Shown: positions 16,138 to 24,393, counted from the first letter of the stretch. The stretch is 63,231 nucleotides of DNA from Bacteroidales bacterium UBA4360 (GCA_002393945.1 DGSO01000017.1:544-63774); one strand, 5' to 3'. The notes: generated by a model not told the origin, from the letters alone. Program-made: numbers and translations.

Positions 16138-19100
16138 GAGGAGGAATATATGGCTCATAGCGTCGGCGCTGCTCCTTGCCGGAGCGGTGGCCTTCACCGT
16201 GGCCTCATTCCTTGCCGATGGCACTGCGGGTGCGGAATCGGCCGCCAAAGTACTTGGGAGAAGGGTTGAGCGCCGTCTGGCGTCCCTTGAGACAAGCATG
16301 GGGAAGGCCCTTTCCAGCGACGAATCCACCTGGACGGAACTGGAAGATCTTCCTGCCGACATGGTCGTCTACCGTTACGTGGAGGACACCCTGCAGAGCT
16401 GGGCCAACCGTTTTCCCATCCGCAGTGACGACATACGCACAAGCACCATAGTGCGTCGCCTGGGAGAATCCCGGAGCGATGCCATATCTCCGCTGAAAGA
16501 CGTGGGGACTGAGTGGTCCTTTACGAACCTGGGGCCCAAGTGGTACCTTACCAAGGCTGCCTCCAACGGGGATATCCGGGTTGTGGCAGGCCTTGAAATC
16601 CTGGACGAACTCCGCGCCGGCTCCATGAACGGCAGCAACCGCCGGCTCAGAATTCCGGACAGCTTCTCCGTGAAGCCGCTGTCATCGAGCGTGGGTGCGC
16701 CGGTATCGGTACAGGGAACAGCGCTGTTCAAACTGGCGTCGGAAAAGCTGGAGAGCGAATCCGGCGGATACAGTTTCGCCCTGCAGCTCATAGCCATGGC
16801 ACTGCTGCTGGCGGCGTCGCTGGCTTTTCTGGCGGCAGGTCCATCGGCAGGGAGACTGCTTCTGGCGGCCGTTTTGCAGACGGCGCTTCTGGTGTGGGCC
16901 TACCTTCGCGGCCGGGCCGAAACCACCGCTCTTTTCTCCCCGCTCCTCTATGCCGACGGCCCCGTCCTCTACTCCCTTGGCTCCGTTATCCTGCAGGGAC
17001 TTAACATCGTCATAGTGGTCACCGACCTGTATATCGCCAGGAGAACTCTCCTGCGCGAGGTAAGGCGCAGACAGTCACGCGCGCTGGAGTGGGTGCTGCT
17101 GATTGCGGGACTGGTGGCGGTGGTGCTCATCGGCATATATTTTCACTTCGTATTCAAGAGCATCATCATCAACTCCGACATAAGCCTCGAGCTGTACCGA
17201 ATCGTGAGGCTGACGGGCTATACGGCCGTCGTGTATGCCGTTTTCATAGCCCTGGCGCTGTCGATGGTGGTGCTGCTCCAGATGCTTTCACCGCTGGTGC
17301 GTTCGCTCTTCGGCATAAGGTACGACCTCTTCTCCATGTCTTCCAGGGCCGTTTTTTCGGTAATCCTGGGCGCCTATTTCGTGTCGATGACCGCTCCGCT
17401 CGGCTTCCGCAAGGAGGAGCGGCGCATAGACGTCTGGGCGAACAGGCTCGCCATGGACAGGGACGTTGCGCTGGAAATCCAACTGCGCAGCGTTGAAGGC
17501 CCCATAGCGGCAGACCAGATGTTCGGAGCCATCGCCTCCCTTCAGGGAGGTGCCGATGTAATCCGCGGCCGCCTCGTAAGCAATTATATGGCCCGCATAT
17601 CCCAGGACTATGATATCTCCGTACTCGAAGCCGGAGGCAATCTGGGGGCTAATCCCGTGTTCCAGGAAAGGATAAGGAGCGGAGTGCGCCTGTCGGAGAA
17701 CTCGAACTTCTTCTACAGCCCCCTGGGTAACGGGCGCGTGGCTTATACCGGAGTATTCACCTGGTATGTATCCGGAGTGGGACCGGCTTCCATACTGGTT
17801 TCCGTAGAGTCCAAACGCAACAGGGAGGACCGCGGTTATCTCCGTCTGCTGGGCGTTTCAGACCCCGGACGCGTGAGCCTTCCTTCCGTTTATTCGTGGG
17901 CCAAGTACGTAGACGGGAACATGATCCAGTATACCGGAGCCTATGCATATCCTACCGTGCTTTCCGGAAAGTTCCTGAGCGAAGGCCACATGAACCTTGA
18001 TGGCTGGTGCCACTTCGTGAAAAACGTGTCCGAAGGTGAAGTTATAGTGATTTCGCGTGAGCGCACGGCCGCCCTGGATTATGGCGTGGCCGGACTCATG
18101 CTGGCGATACTCACGTTCTTCTTCCTCAGTGCCATGGCTGCCGGCCGCGGGCACAGTTCAACGTCCCGCTACTACCAGAACAGGATAAGCCTGGTGCTGT
18201 ACACGTCCCTTTTTCTCACCCTTATCGCCATGGCCGGATTCAGCGTGTGGTTCGTGTACAAGAGGAATGCTTCGGACATGCAGAACGTCATGATTTCGCG
18301 CGTGAATACGCTGCAGGGCATGATGCAGGAGCGCCTCCGCGCGCTGGACAGCATTCATGAAGTCGGGGCAAGGGCCGAAATGGAGAGCGTCGGCAACAGC
18401 CTGCATACGGATATCACCCTCTTCGACCCTTCCGGTCACATGGCATACAGCACCACGCCCGAAGTCTATGACCGCATGATACTCAGCCACCGCATAGACA
18501 ATACTCCCTACTACAATATCATGTATGCGCACAAGCGCTACTTCATCCAGAGGGAGAAGGTGGGAAGGCGCAGTTTCTACTCCATGTATGCGCCCGTATT
18601 CAATTCGGGAGGCAAGATGATAGCCATCCTGGCGTCGCCCTTCACCAGCATGGCCAGGAACTTCGAGGCAGAGGCCATAAGCCATATAGCCACCGTAATC
18701 ACCATTTTCTTCCTGCTGCTTCTCATCTCCAGGGTGGTTACCTTCGAGGTTGTCAGCCGCCTTTTCAGGCCTATTACGGAACTCAGCCGCAAGATGAAGG
18801 TGACCGATGTTGACCATCTTGAAACGCTGTCCTACGACGGTGACGACGAGATTACCCCTCTCGTAAACGCCTACAACCGCATGGTCCTCGACCTTGGCGA
18901 CTCCTCCCGCCGCCTTGCCCAGGCCGAAAGGGACAAAGCCTGGACCGACATGGCCCGCCGCGTTGCCCACGACCTCAAGAACCCTCTCACCCCCATCAAG
19001 CTGCAGATCCAGATGCTCATGAGGATGAAGGCCTCCGGAAATCCCGCCTGGCAGGACAAGCTTGAGGAAGTCGCCGGCACCGTCCTCTACCACGTAGACC

Positions 19101-19594
19101 TCCTTGCCGATTCTGCCGACCAGTTCTCCACCTTTGCCAAGATGTACGACCAGACGCCGGAACGCTTTGACCTTGATGCGCTTATCCGCCAGGAAGTGGA
19201 GCTGTTCGACTCCCGTGACGACGTCCGGCTGGACTACTTCGGCCTTGCCGATGCTACAGTGCTCGCACCCCGTCCCCAGCTCACCCGCGTGATAGTGAAC
19301 CTCCTCACCAACGCCTTCCAGGCACTTGACGGCCCCGGACGCATACAGGTTGCGCTCCGCAATTCATCCGAAGACGGATTCTATGACATCGTAGTGGAAG
19401 ACGACGGCCCCGGCGTGCCCGATGACATGACAGAGAAGATATTCTCTCCCGACTTCACCACCAAGACCAGCGGCTCCGGCCTCGGCCTCGCCATCTGCCG
19501 CCGCATCGTGGACCACTGCGGAGGCTCCATCTCCTACTCCCGCTCCTTCACCCTCGGCGGCGCCTGCTTCACCGTCAAGTTTCCTAAGATCTAG
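16130..19594 (+). CDS. NtrY-like membrane sensor histidine kinase, 1154 aa
   Basis: About nine membrane helices: one at residues 5-28, a block of five between roughly 230 and 440, then three more framing extracellular segments before the HAMP-like region (LFRPITELSRKMKV). The kinase core has the H-box RRVAHDLKNPLTPIKL, an N-box NLLTNAFQAL, and G-boxes DDGPGVP and SGSGLGLAICRR. LTPIKL is typical of NtrY-type kinases. The size is at the upper end. Start ATG 16130 overlaps rlmH by 8 bases. The likely partner is the NtrC-type regulator at 12307-13455, separated by four genes. A 125-bp repeat lies 6 bp after the stop. Confidence 0.9.
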   Translation: MNKRRNIWLIASALLLAGAVAFTVASFLADGTAGAESAAKVLGRRVERRLASLETSMGKALSSDESTWTELEDLPADMVVYRYVEDTLQSWANRFPIRSDDIRTSTIVRRLGESRSDAISPLKDVGTEWSFTNLGPKWYLTKAASNGDIRVVAGLEILDELRAGSMNGSNRRLRIPDSFSVKPLSSSVGAPVSVQGTALFKLASEKLESESGGYSFALQLIAMALLLAASLAFLAAGPSAGRLLLAAVLQTALLVWAYLRGRAETTALFSPLLYADGPVLYSLGSVILQGLNIVIVVTDLYIARRTLLREVRRRQSRALEWVLLIAGLVAVVLIGIYFHFVFKSIIINSDISLELYRIVRLTGYTAVVYAVFIALALSMVVLLQMLSPLVRSLFGIRYDLFSMSSRAVFSVILGAYFVSMTAPLGFRKEERRIDVWANRLAMDRDVALEIQLRSVEGPIAADQMFGAIASLQGGADVIRGRLVSNYMARISQDYDISVLEAGGNLGANPVFQERIRSGVRLSENSNFFYSPLGNGRVAYTGVFTWYVSGVGPASILVSVESKRNREDRGYLRLLGVSDPGRVSLPSVYSWAKYVDGNMIQYTGAYAYPTVLSGKFLSEGHMNLDGWCHFVKNVSEGEVIVISRERTAALDYGVAGLMLAILTFFFLSAMAAGRGHSSTSRYYQNRISLVLYTSLFLTLIAMAGFSVWFVYKRNASDMQNVMISRVNTLQGMMQERLRALDSIHEVGARAEMESVGNSLHTDITLFDPSGHMAYSTTPEVYDRMILSHRIDNTPYYNIMYAHKRYFIQREKVGRRSFYSMYAPVFNSGGKMIAILASPFTSMARNFEAEAISHIATVITIFFLLLLISRVVTFEVVSRLFRPITELSRKMKVTDVDHLETLSYDGDDEITPLVNAYNRMVLDLGDSSRRLAQAERDKAWTDMARRVAHDLKNPLTPIKLQIQMLMRMKASGNPAWQDKLEEVAGTVLYHVDLLADSADQFSTFAKMYDQTPERFDLDALIRQEVELFDSRDDVRLDYFGLADATVLAPRPQLTRVIVNLLTNAFQALDGPGRIQVALRNSSEDGFYDIVVEDDGPGVPDDMTEKIFSPDFTTKTSGSGLGLAICRRIVDHCGGSISYSRSFTLGGACFTVKFPKI

Positions 19595-19600
19595 AAGCCC

Positions 19601-19725
19601 GTAGACCATCATACCACCGTTTTGAGGCTGTAATGGCGGCTAAGTGGTGGTATGGCGCTGTTTAAAAGACGTCAAACCACCGTTTTCGGCCCCTGGTGAG
19701 CCAAAACGGTGGTTTGAATGTCTAC
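19601..19725. repeat. REP family 1 doublet (REPIN-like), copy B, 125 bp
   Basis: Bounded by GTAGAC (19601) and GTCTAC (19725). The left palindrome has arms CATACCACC (19610-19618) and GGTGGTATG (19646-19654). The right palindrome has arms CAAACCACCGTTTT (19673-19686) and AAAACGGTGGTTTG (19703-19716). It is the reverse complement of copy C at 21897-22021, with about 9 differences in 125 by hand count. It fills the space between the convergent kinase and efp genes. Confidence 0.92.
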
Positions 19726-19746
19726 AGGCGACTTGGCCTGAGTGTA

Positions 19747-20316
19747 TTACTTCACCCTCTGTCCGTAGGAACGGTCGGTGGTGTTGACGGTGATGATTTC
19801 ACCGGTCTCGATGAAGAGGGGAACCATGATCTTGGCGCCGGTCTCCAGGGTGACTTCCTTGAGTGCGGAAGTGGATGCGGTGTTACCTTTGACTGCGGGC
19901 TCTGAGTAGGTAACCTGAAGGGTTACATAGGTAGGGAGTTCGCAGGTGAGGCAGCGCTCTTCGGGTTCGGTGAGGAACATCATTTCCACGTGCTGGCCTT
20001 CTTTCATGAGGTCTGCATTTTCGACCACGTCATGAGGGAGGGTAATCTGTTCGTAAGTCTCCTCGTGCATGAAGTTGAAGGCTTCGCCATCGTCATAGAG
20101 GAACTGGTAGGGGCGGCGCTCTACAGTGATGGTGTCAATCTTTGCACCGGCGGTGAAGGTGTTCTCCAGGATGCGGCCGTTCTCCAGGTTGCGGAGCTTG
20201 GTCTTTACGAAAGCGGGGCCCTTGCCGGGCTTTACGTGCTGGAAATAAACTACAACGCAGGGCTTGCCATTGAAGTCAATGTAGAGTCCGTTCTTGAAAT
20301 CAGCAGTTGTTGCCAT
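19747..20316 (-). CDS. efp: Elongation factor P
   Basis: EF-P rescues ribosomes stalled at polyproline. 189 aa, three beta-barrel domains. The tip loop PGKGPAF near residue 33 carries the Lys that is modified in E. coli-type EF-P; which modification enzymes this strain has cannot be seen here. The C-terminal signature lies in LETGAKIMVPLFIETGEII. It has its own promoter (20357-20388) and lies inside the block bracketed by inverted repeats B and C, on the strand opposite to the HTH-RAYT pair. Confidence 0.97.
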   Translation of the reverse strand: MATTADFKNGLYIDFNGKPCVVVYFQHVKPGKGPAFVKTKLRNLENGRILENTFTAGAKIDTITVERRPYQFLYDDGEAFNFMHEETYEQITLPHDVVENADLMKEGQHVEMMFLTEPEERCLTCELPTYVTLQVTYSEPAVKGNTASTSALKEVTLETGAKIMVPLFIETGEIITVNTTDRSYGQRVK

Positions 20317-20356
20317 AAATTATTGATATTTGGTGTTAGTCGTGCTTTACAGACTG

Positions 20357-20388
20357 CAAAAATAACGAATTGCTGTTTTTTATGCAAA
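20357..20388 (-). promoter_or_regulatory. efp promoter
   Basis: On the minus strand: TTTG (20388-20385), 20 bp, TATTTTTG (20364-20357). This leaves a leader of about 35 bases before the ATG at 20316. Confidence 0.7.
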
Positions 20389-20666
20389 TTTTTGATTGTG
20401 TGCAGGGTCGCGGCAGGAATCCGGCGTGCAAAATGTGAAACGGATAATCGGCCCTGCAAACCGTTGAGAGGACGATTTTGGCGGCTTCGTCAAGGTATTT
20501 ACTGCAAATAAACGTTTCTGAAACGTTTCATGTCGGCCCTGGAGCACTATGGGGCGGCTTTTATCCGTTTTATCCGTTTACCATTTTTTTAAACGGATAG
20601 GCTCTGTTACCTTGCGGGCGGAATCCTTTGCATGGGGCAAGGGAAGAAACACTTAAAACGTTATTT
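20389..20666. promoter_or_regulatory. Intergenic control region of the HTH-RAYT pair
   Basis: The efp-to-HTH gap (350 bp) has no gene. It holds four copies of the 10-mer TTATCCGTTT or its complement: 20438-20447 (minus), 20561-20570 and 20570-20579 (plus), and 20591-20600 (minus, 9 of 10). It also holds AAACGTTTC at 20510-20518 beside the perfect palindrome TGAAACGTTTCA at 20519-20530. No strong TAnnTTTG box is seen; the nearest is TTACCTTG at about 20609-20616. Confidence 0.55.
20570..20600. promoter_or_regulatory. 31-bp dyad operator upstream of HTH-RAYT1
   Basis: TTATCCGTTT (20570-20579), 11 bases, AAACGGATAG (20591-20600). The same dyad with the same 11-base spacing lies upstream of the second RAYT at 48430-48460. 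It ends 66 bp before the HTH gene start. Confidence 0.65.
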
Positions 20667-21047
20667 ATGCCAAACAGAAGTACAGCTTTCCTTCCGCAGG
20701 AAAAATTCGATCAGATCAGGGCAACTTATGCCCGCTTCAACGAGCCGTGGCTGCCAAGCGAAGTGGAGGAATTGAAGGCGATGGCCGCAGAGAATGTCAC
20801 GGAAGAAGACATGGCGGCCCAGTTGCAGCGCACGCCGTCTTCCATACGGCTGAAACTGAAGTCGTTGGGACTGTATGTCGCCAAACCGGCACCGGCACGC
20901 TGGAGCGAAGAGGATGATGAAATGCTTGTTGAACTGTTCAAAAACGGATCCTCGCCAGAGTATCTTGCAGAAAGGTTCGGCCGCTCCCTTCGCGCCGTCA
21001 TCTACCGCCTTGTCCAGCACCGTATGAACGTCTTCGACCATGCTTGA
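20667..21047 (+). CDS. Small protein with two Myb/SANT-like helix-turn-helix repeats
   Basis: 126 aa, cytoplasmic. Two similar modules: PWLPSEVEELKAMAAENV...SSIRLKLKSLGL (about 28-68) and RWSEEDDEMLVELFKNG...AVIYRLVQHRM (about 78-120). Each begins with a Trp and acidic residues and ends in a basic recognition-like helix, the pattern of tandem Myb/SANT-type DNA-binding repeats. ATG 20667 is used; an upstream TTG extends the frame without conserved-looking sequence. The last 8 bases overlap the RAYT gene, so the two are translationally coupled. I do not recognise a named family. A role as repressor of, or DNA-targeting partner for, the RAYT is inference. Confidence 0.8.
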   Translation: MPNRSTAFLPQEKFDQIRATYARFNEPWLPSEVEELKAMAAENVTEEDMAAQLQRTPSSIRLKLKSLGLYVAKPAPARWSEEDDEMLVELFKNGSSPEYLAERFGRSLRAVIYRLVQHRMNVFDHA

Positions 21048-21900
21048 CGAACCCGTCAGCGACTATTGGCACGTTTACTCTGACGGCAAACGTGCAGACA
21101 TTCCTTTCGCAACCGACGAGGATAAGGTTTTTGCGATGAACTCCATCGCAATATGTTCATTTCAGAGCGATATGGAGGTGATATGTCAGGAGGTGAATGA
21201 CACCCATCTTCACAGTATCCTCAAGGGCCGGTCTCCCGAAAGATTCCGCGCCGGAATGAAAAAGAGAATCAGCACGTGGCAGAACAGGAAAGGATCGGAC
21301 CGGTCTGGTGAATTTTACCTGTCCTTCAACGAGATAACAAGCAGAAGGGAACTGCTTACAAAAATAATGTACACATACAGGAACAGCCTGGATTGCTACA
21401 ACGGAGCACCATGGAATTACAGATGGGGTGTTGGGAACCTCTATTTTGCACCAAGGACCTCTTTGGGTACTCCGCTGCGAGATATCTCCGCCAGGCGGCA
21501 GCGTGAACTCCTGTCTTGCTGGCAGGAACTGCCGCAGGACTGGAGAATTGACGGCAGCGGCATGCTTCTTCCCTCAAGCTACATCAATGCCGACCTTGTT
21601 GAATCACTATTCGGTTCGGTGAGAGTGTTCCTCGCCTTCTTGTACGTAAAAAGGGATGATGAGCAGCAGATGAAACAGGCTCTGAGCCAGCACTATATGA
21701 ATCAGCGCAGCATGGAGGAACTGAGACAGTATGCAAATCGGCTGGCACATAAAAAATTCGGCAAATCACTTAGAGTCATCAGTTTTGAAACCAGACTGGA
21801 ACTTGCCGCGAGCATGCTCCGTGGCGGAACCGGCAGCCGCACTGAAAGCTTCGCCAAAGCTCTCTATCTCAAAAAAGCGGATATCGACCGTCTCCTGTAG
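21040..21900 (+). CDS. Divergent RAYT (REP-associated tyrosine transposase-like), RAYT1
   Basis: 286 aa. The Y1/HUH layout can be traced: EVNDTHLHSILKG gives the metal-binding H-x-H strand, and IMYTYRNSLDCYNGAPWNYRWG matches the catalytic helix (Y..RN...YxW) of Y1 transposases. Residues after LLPSSYINADLVESLFG and a C-terminal helical region with RLELAASM align by eye with the second RAYT at 47482-48399 (LSPSSFVDTGMVYKLFD; DEKCKLAVIL). The family moves or processes REP hairpins. The stop codon lies in the first bases of repeat copy C; copy B is the inverted mate 2.2 kb upstream. The sequence is more divergent than RAYT2, so automatic annotation may call it hypothetical. Confidence 0.75.
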   Translation: MLDEPVSDYWHVYSDGKRADIPFATDEDKVFAMNSIAICSFQSDMEVICQEVNDTHLHSILKGRSPERFRAGMKKRISTWQNRKGSDRSGEFYLSFNEITSRRELLTKIMYTYRNSLDCYNGAPWNYRWGVGNLYFAPRTSLGTPLRDISARRQRELLSCWQELPQDWRIDGSGMLLPSSYINADLVESLFGSVRVFLAFLYVKRDDEQQMKQALSQHYMNQRSMEELRQYANRLAHKKFGKSLRVISFETRLELAASMLRGGTGSRTESFAKALYLKKADIDRLL

Positions 21901-22021
21901 ACATTCAAACCACCGTTTTTGCGCACCAGAGGCGGAAAACGGTGGTTTGACGTCTTTTAAACAGCACCATACCACCACTTCGCCGCCATTACAGCCCCAA
22001 AACGGTGGTATGAATGTCTAC
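21897..22021. repeat. REP family 1 doublet (REPIN-like), copy C, 125 bp
   Basis: Inverted relative to copy B. It starts GTAGACATTCAAACCACC and ends GGTGGTATGAATGTCTAC, so the ends match in 17 of 18 bases and the whole unit can fold as one long hairpin as well as two smaller ones. It overlaps the RAYT1 stop codon (21898-21900) and lies between the convergent RAYT1 and GH36 genes. Confidence 0.92.
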
Positions 22022-22052
22022 GGGATTGTTCAGCATCCCGGAGCCCCCTGTA

Positions 22053-24263
22053 TTAACCCTCCAGAACGAAAATCGCAGAGGCGTTGGTCTGGTGGAGGAC
22101 GGGGTTGAAGGCGCTGCCGCTCATGAGGAAGTCGCCGGTGAAGGACTTGCCGTTACCCCACCAGCAGGAGGAGTCTACATTCTGCTCCGTTACCTTGTAG
22201 CTGCGTGAGGGGTCAAGTCCCTGGAGAGCAAACGGATGACCGCCTGTTGCGCGGTTCTGGTAGCGCAGGCAGAAGGCGAACACTACGGCCTTGGACTTGT
22301 CTTCCGATACGTACATAAACGCATAGTAATCAGAGTCATAGGGGTCTGTGAGCCTGTAGAGGTCACCGCCGAAGACAACGTCGCGGAATCCCCTGTAGGA
22401 CTTGATGCAGCGGTCGGCAAGGGCGCGCTCCTCGGGGGTGAGGTTCTTTGGCTGGAGCTCCATGCCAAGGCGACCGGCTGCGGCCATGTCAAATCGCATC
22501 TTGAGGGGAGTGATATTGCCGCTCTGGTGGTTCGGCACGGCGGAAACGTGCGAAGCCATGGCGCATGCGGGATATATCATGGAAGTCGCATACTGGATGC
22601 GTACGCGGGAGATGGCGTCGGTGTTGTCCGACGTCCAGAACTCGTTGCAGTACTTCATTGCGCCGTAATCTACGCGGGCGCCGCCGGAAGAGCAGCACTG
22701 GACCAGCACCTTGGGATACTTTTCACGTATCCTCCTCATCACGGAATACAGCCCCTGGACATATTCGACATAGAACCTGTCCTGCTCGTTTCCAAGATAA
22801 GTGCTGCCGAAGGAGTATATCGGCCTGTTGCAGTCCCACTTTATATAGTCGATGCCGGGGGCGAGCTGCATGGTGCGGTCGAAGATGCCGAAGACGAAGT
22901 CCTGCACATCGGGGTTGGAGAGGTCAAGCACCCACTGCCAGCGGGCTTCATAGAGCTGACGGCCGGGACTCTGGACCACCCATTCGGGGTGGGTTTCGGC
23001 AAGGACGGACACGCCCGAAACCATCTCCGGCTCAATCCAGATGCCGAATTTGAGCCCGCGCTCATGCGCGTAAGATGCCAGATAGTCAATTCCTTCCGGA
23101 ATCTTGGAGGTGTTGGGCTCCCAGTCTCCGAGGGAGGTGCGGTCCGAATTGCGCGGGTACTTTTCTCCGAACCAGCCGTCGTCCAGCACGAACATTTCAA
23201 GGCCCATCGCCGCGGCATCGTCAATCATGCCGGTGAGGGTTGAGGTGTTGAAGGTGAAATAAGCGCCTTCCCAGCTGTTCAGAAGCGTGGGATTCACCGC
23301 TCCGCCGCCGTAGATGCCGTAATTACGGGCCCAGCGGTGAAGGTTCCGGGAAGCGCCGCCGGCGCCTTCGGCAGAATATGTCCACAGCATTGCGGGAGTT
23401 TCGAAGCTGGCGCCGCCTGCAAGGGGATATGCCGATGCAAAGGGCGAAATGCCTCCGAGGATGTTCAGCCTGCCGGTTTCATCCCTTTCGAAGGCGATGC
23501 GGAAGTTGCCGCTCCAGGCGAGGGCTCCGGCCACAACGGCGCCGGACGTTTCGGAAAATTCCTTGCCCAGGGATACCATGAACGAAGGATTCTCGGTCTG
23601 GGTGGCCTGTGTCCCGCGGCGGCTTTCAATCACCTTGGTGCCAAAGTCCAGCATTTCCCGCGAGGTCTGCATCTCATAGGCCCATCCCCCGTGGAAGTGC
23701 GTCAGGAGGAAATCGTCCCCCTCCAGCCTCATAAGGGCCGATGCGTAATTCTCCAGCCCCACGGCCTTCTTCCCCGGATTAAGTATCTCCGTATGGGCCG
23801 ATATCACATTCTCCTTCCGGTAGGCCTCGTAGATAAGGTTCACCTGAAGGCCGGTCACGTAGTCCTTCATCTGAATGGTGGTCTTGGCCACGCCTGAGGC
23901 CGATTCTACCTTATGGCCCACATAGCGGAGCTCCGTGTTGTGGGTGCCGTCGGCATACTTCACGTGGAGGGCGGGTTCGCCCATGAAAGTGCCGCCCGCG
24001 GCGGGATACGCCTCAGCAGCAACGCCGTTGAATTCCAGGAACTGTGAAGGGTTGGCAACAGGCTGCCCGTAGTGACGTATCACTACCTGCCGGTTCCCCA
24101 GAACGCCCAGCAGCAGCTGGGTGTTTTCAGTCTCAACCGCAATCACCTGCGGCTCTACCGAGGGTATTTCAACTGTTTCGTGTACAAACTTTTTTGCCTT
24201 GCGGGCTTCTGTGGGTACTGCCGCGGCAAGAAGTGCGGCAAGAAGGATGGTTATCCGTTTCAT
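22053..24263 (-). CDS. GH36 alpha-galactosidase, exported
   Basis: Removes terminal alpha-1,6-galactose from galactomannan or raffinose-type oligosaccharides. 736 aa with a signal peptide (cleavage near PTEARK) and no lipobox, so probably periplasmic. The N-terminal beta-sandwich precedes the barrel. The nucleophile Asp is in YIKWDCNRPI, the acid/base Asp is in WTSDNTDAISR, and the substrate motif GLKFGIWIEPEMV is typical of GH36. It is divergent from the araC gene and shares the candidate AraC operator at 24320-24335. It is the first enzyme of the PUL. Confidence 0.93.
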   Translation of the reverse strand: MKRITILLAALLAAAVPTEARKAKKFVHETVEIPSVEPQVIAVETENTQLLLGVLGNRQVVIRHYGQPVANPSQFLEFNGVAAEAYPAAGGTFMGEPALHVKYADGTHNTELRYVGHKVESASGVAKTTIQMKDYVTGLQVNLIYEAYRKENVISAHTEILNPGKKAVGLENYASALMRLEGDDFLLTHFHGGWAYEMQTSREMLDFGTKVIESRRGTQATQTENPSFMVSLGKEFSETSGAVVAGALAWSGNFRIAFERDETGRLNILGGISPFASAYPLAGGASFETPAMLWTYSAEGAGGASRNLHRWARNYGIYGGGAVNPTLLNSWEGAYFTFNTSTLTGMIDDAAAMGLEMFVLDDGWFGEKYPRNSDRTSLGDWEPNTSKIPEGIDYLASYAHERGLKFGIWIEPEMVSGVSVLAETHPEWVVQSPGRQLYEARWQWVLDLSNPDVQDFVFGIFDRTMQLAPGIDYIKWDCNRPIYSFGSTYLGNEQDRFYVEYVQGLYSVMRRIREKYPKVLVQCCSSGGARVDYGAMKYCNEFWTSDNTDAISRVRIQYATSMIYPACAMASHVSAVPNHQSGNITPLKMRFDMAAAGRLGMELQPKNLTPEERALADRCIKSYRGFRDVVFGGDLYRLTDPYDSDYYAFMYVSEDKSKAVVFAFCLRYQNRATGGHPFALQGLDPSRSYKVTEQNVDSSCWWGNGKSFTGDFLMSGSAFNPVLHQTNASAIFVLEG

Positions 24264-24281
24264 CGTGTCATAAATTTGACG

Positions 24282-24289
24282 TAAAGATA
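24282..24289 (-). promoter_or_regulatory. Weak -7 box for the GH36 gene
   Basis: Minus-strand TATCTTTA, 7 of 8 to TAnnTTTG, lies 18 bases before the start. An imperfect box is what an activator-dependent promoter would show. Confidence 0.4.
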
Positions 24290-24319
24290 GTCAGAAAACG
24301 ATAATTGTTAAAATGCATT

Positions 24320-24335
24320 GTTAAAAAAGTATCAT
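24320..24335 (+). promoter_or_regulatory. Candidate AraC operator, copy 1
   Basis: GTTAAAAAAGTATCAT, identical to 25290-25305. It lies in the divergent GH36/araC gap, about 28-30 bases from the -7 box on each side, so it could serve both promoters. Confidence 0.6.
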
Positions 24336-24363
24336 AAAATGAGAAGATAATACAAGAATATTT

Positions 24364-24371
24364 TATCTTTG
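24364..24371 (+). promoter_or_regulatory. -7 box of the araC gene
   Basis: TATCTTTG, exact match to TAnnTTTG, 22 bases before the ATG at 24394. AAGGA just before the start can act as a ribosome-binding site. Confidence 0.55.
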
Positions 24372-24393
24372 CACAGTTAAACATTTGAAGGAC

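Noticed and set aside
19601..22021. Composite transposon carrying efp
   Set aside because: The 125-bp repeats are REP-like without full IS features, no target-site duplication is seen outside them, and efp is a core gene. REP insertion into convergent gaps explains the layout more simply.
24251..24262. TGAAACGGATAA, matching the half-site of the RAYT dyad, at the start of the GH36 gene
   Set aside because: It is the coding start MKRIT, and the partner half-site at 11-base spacing is absent, so it is probably chance.
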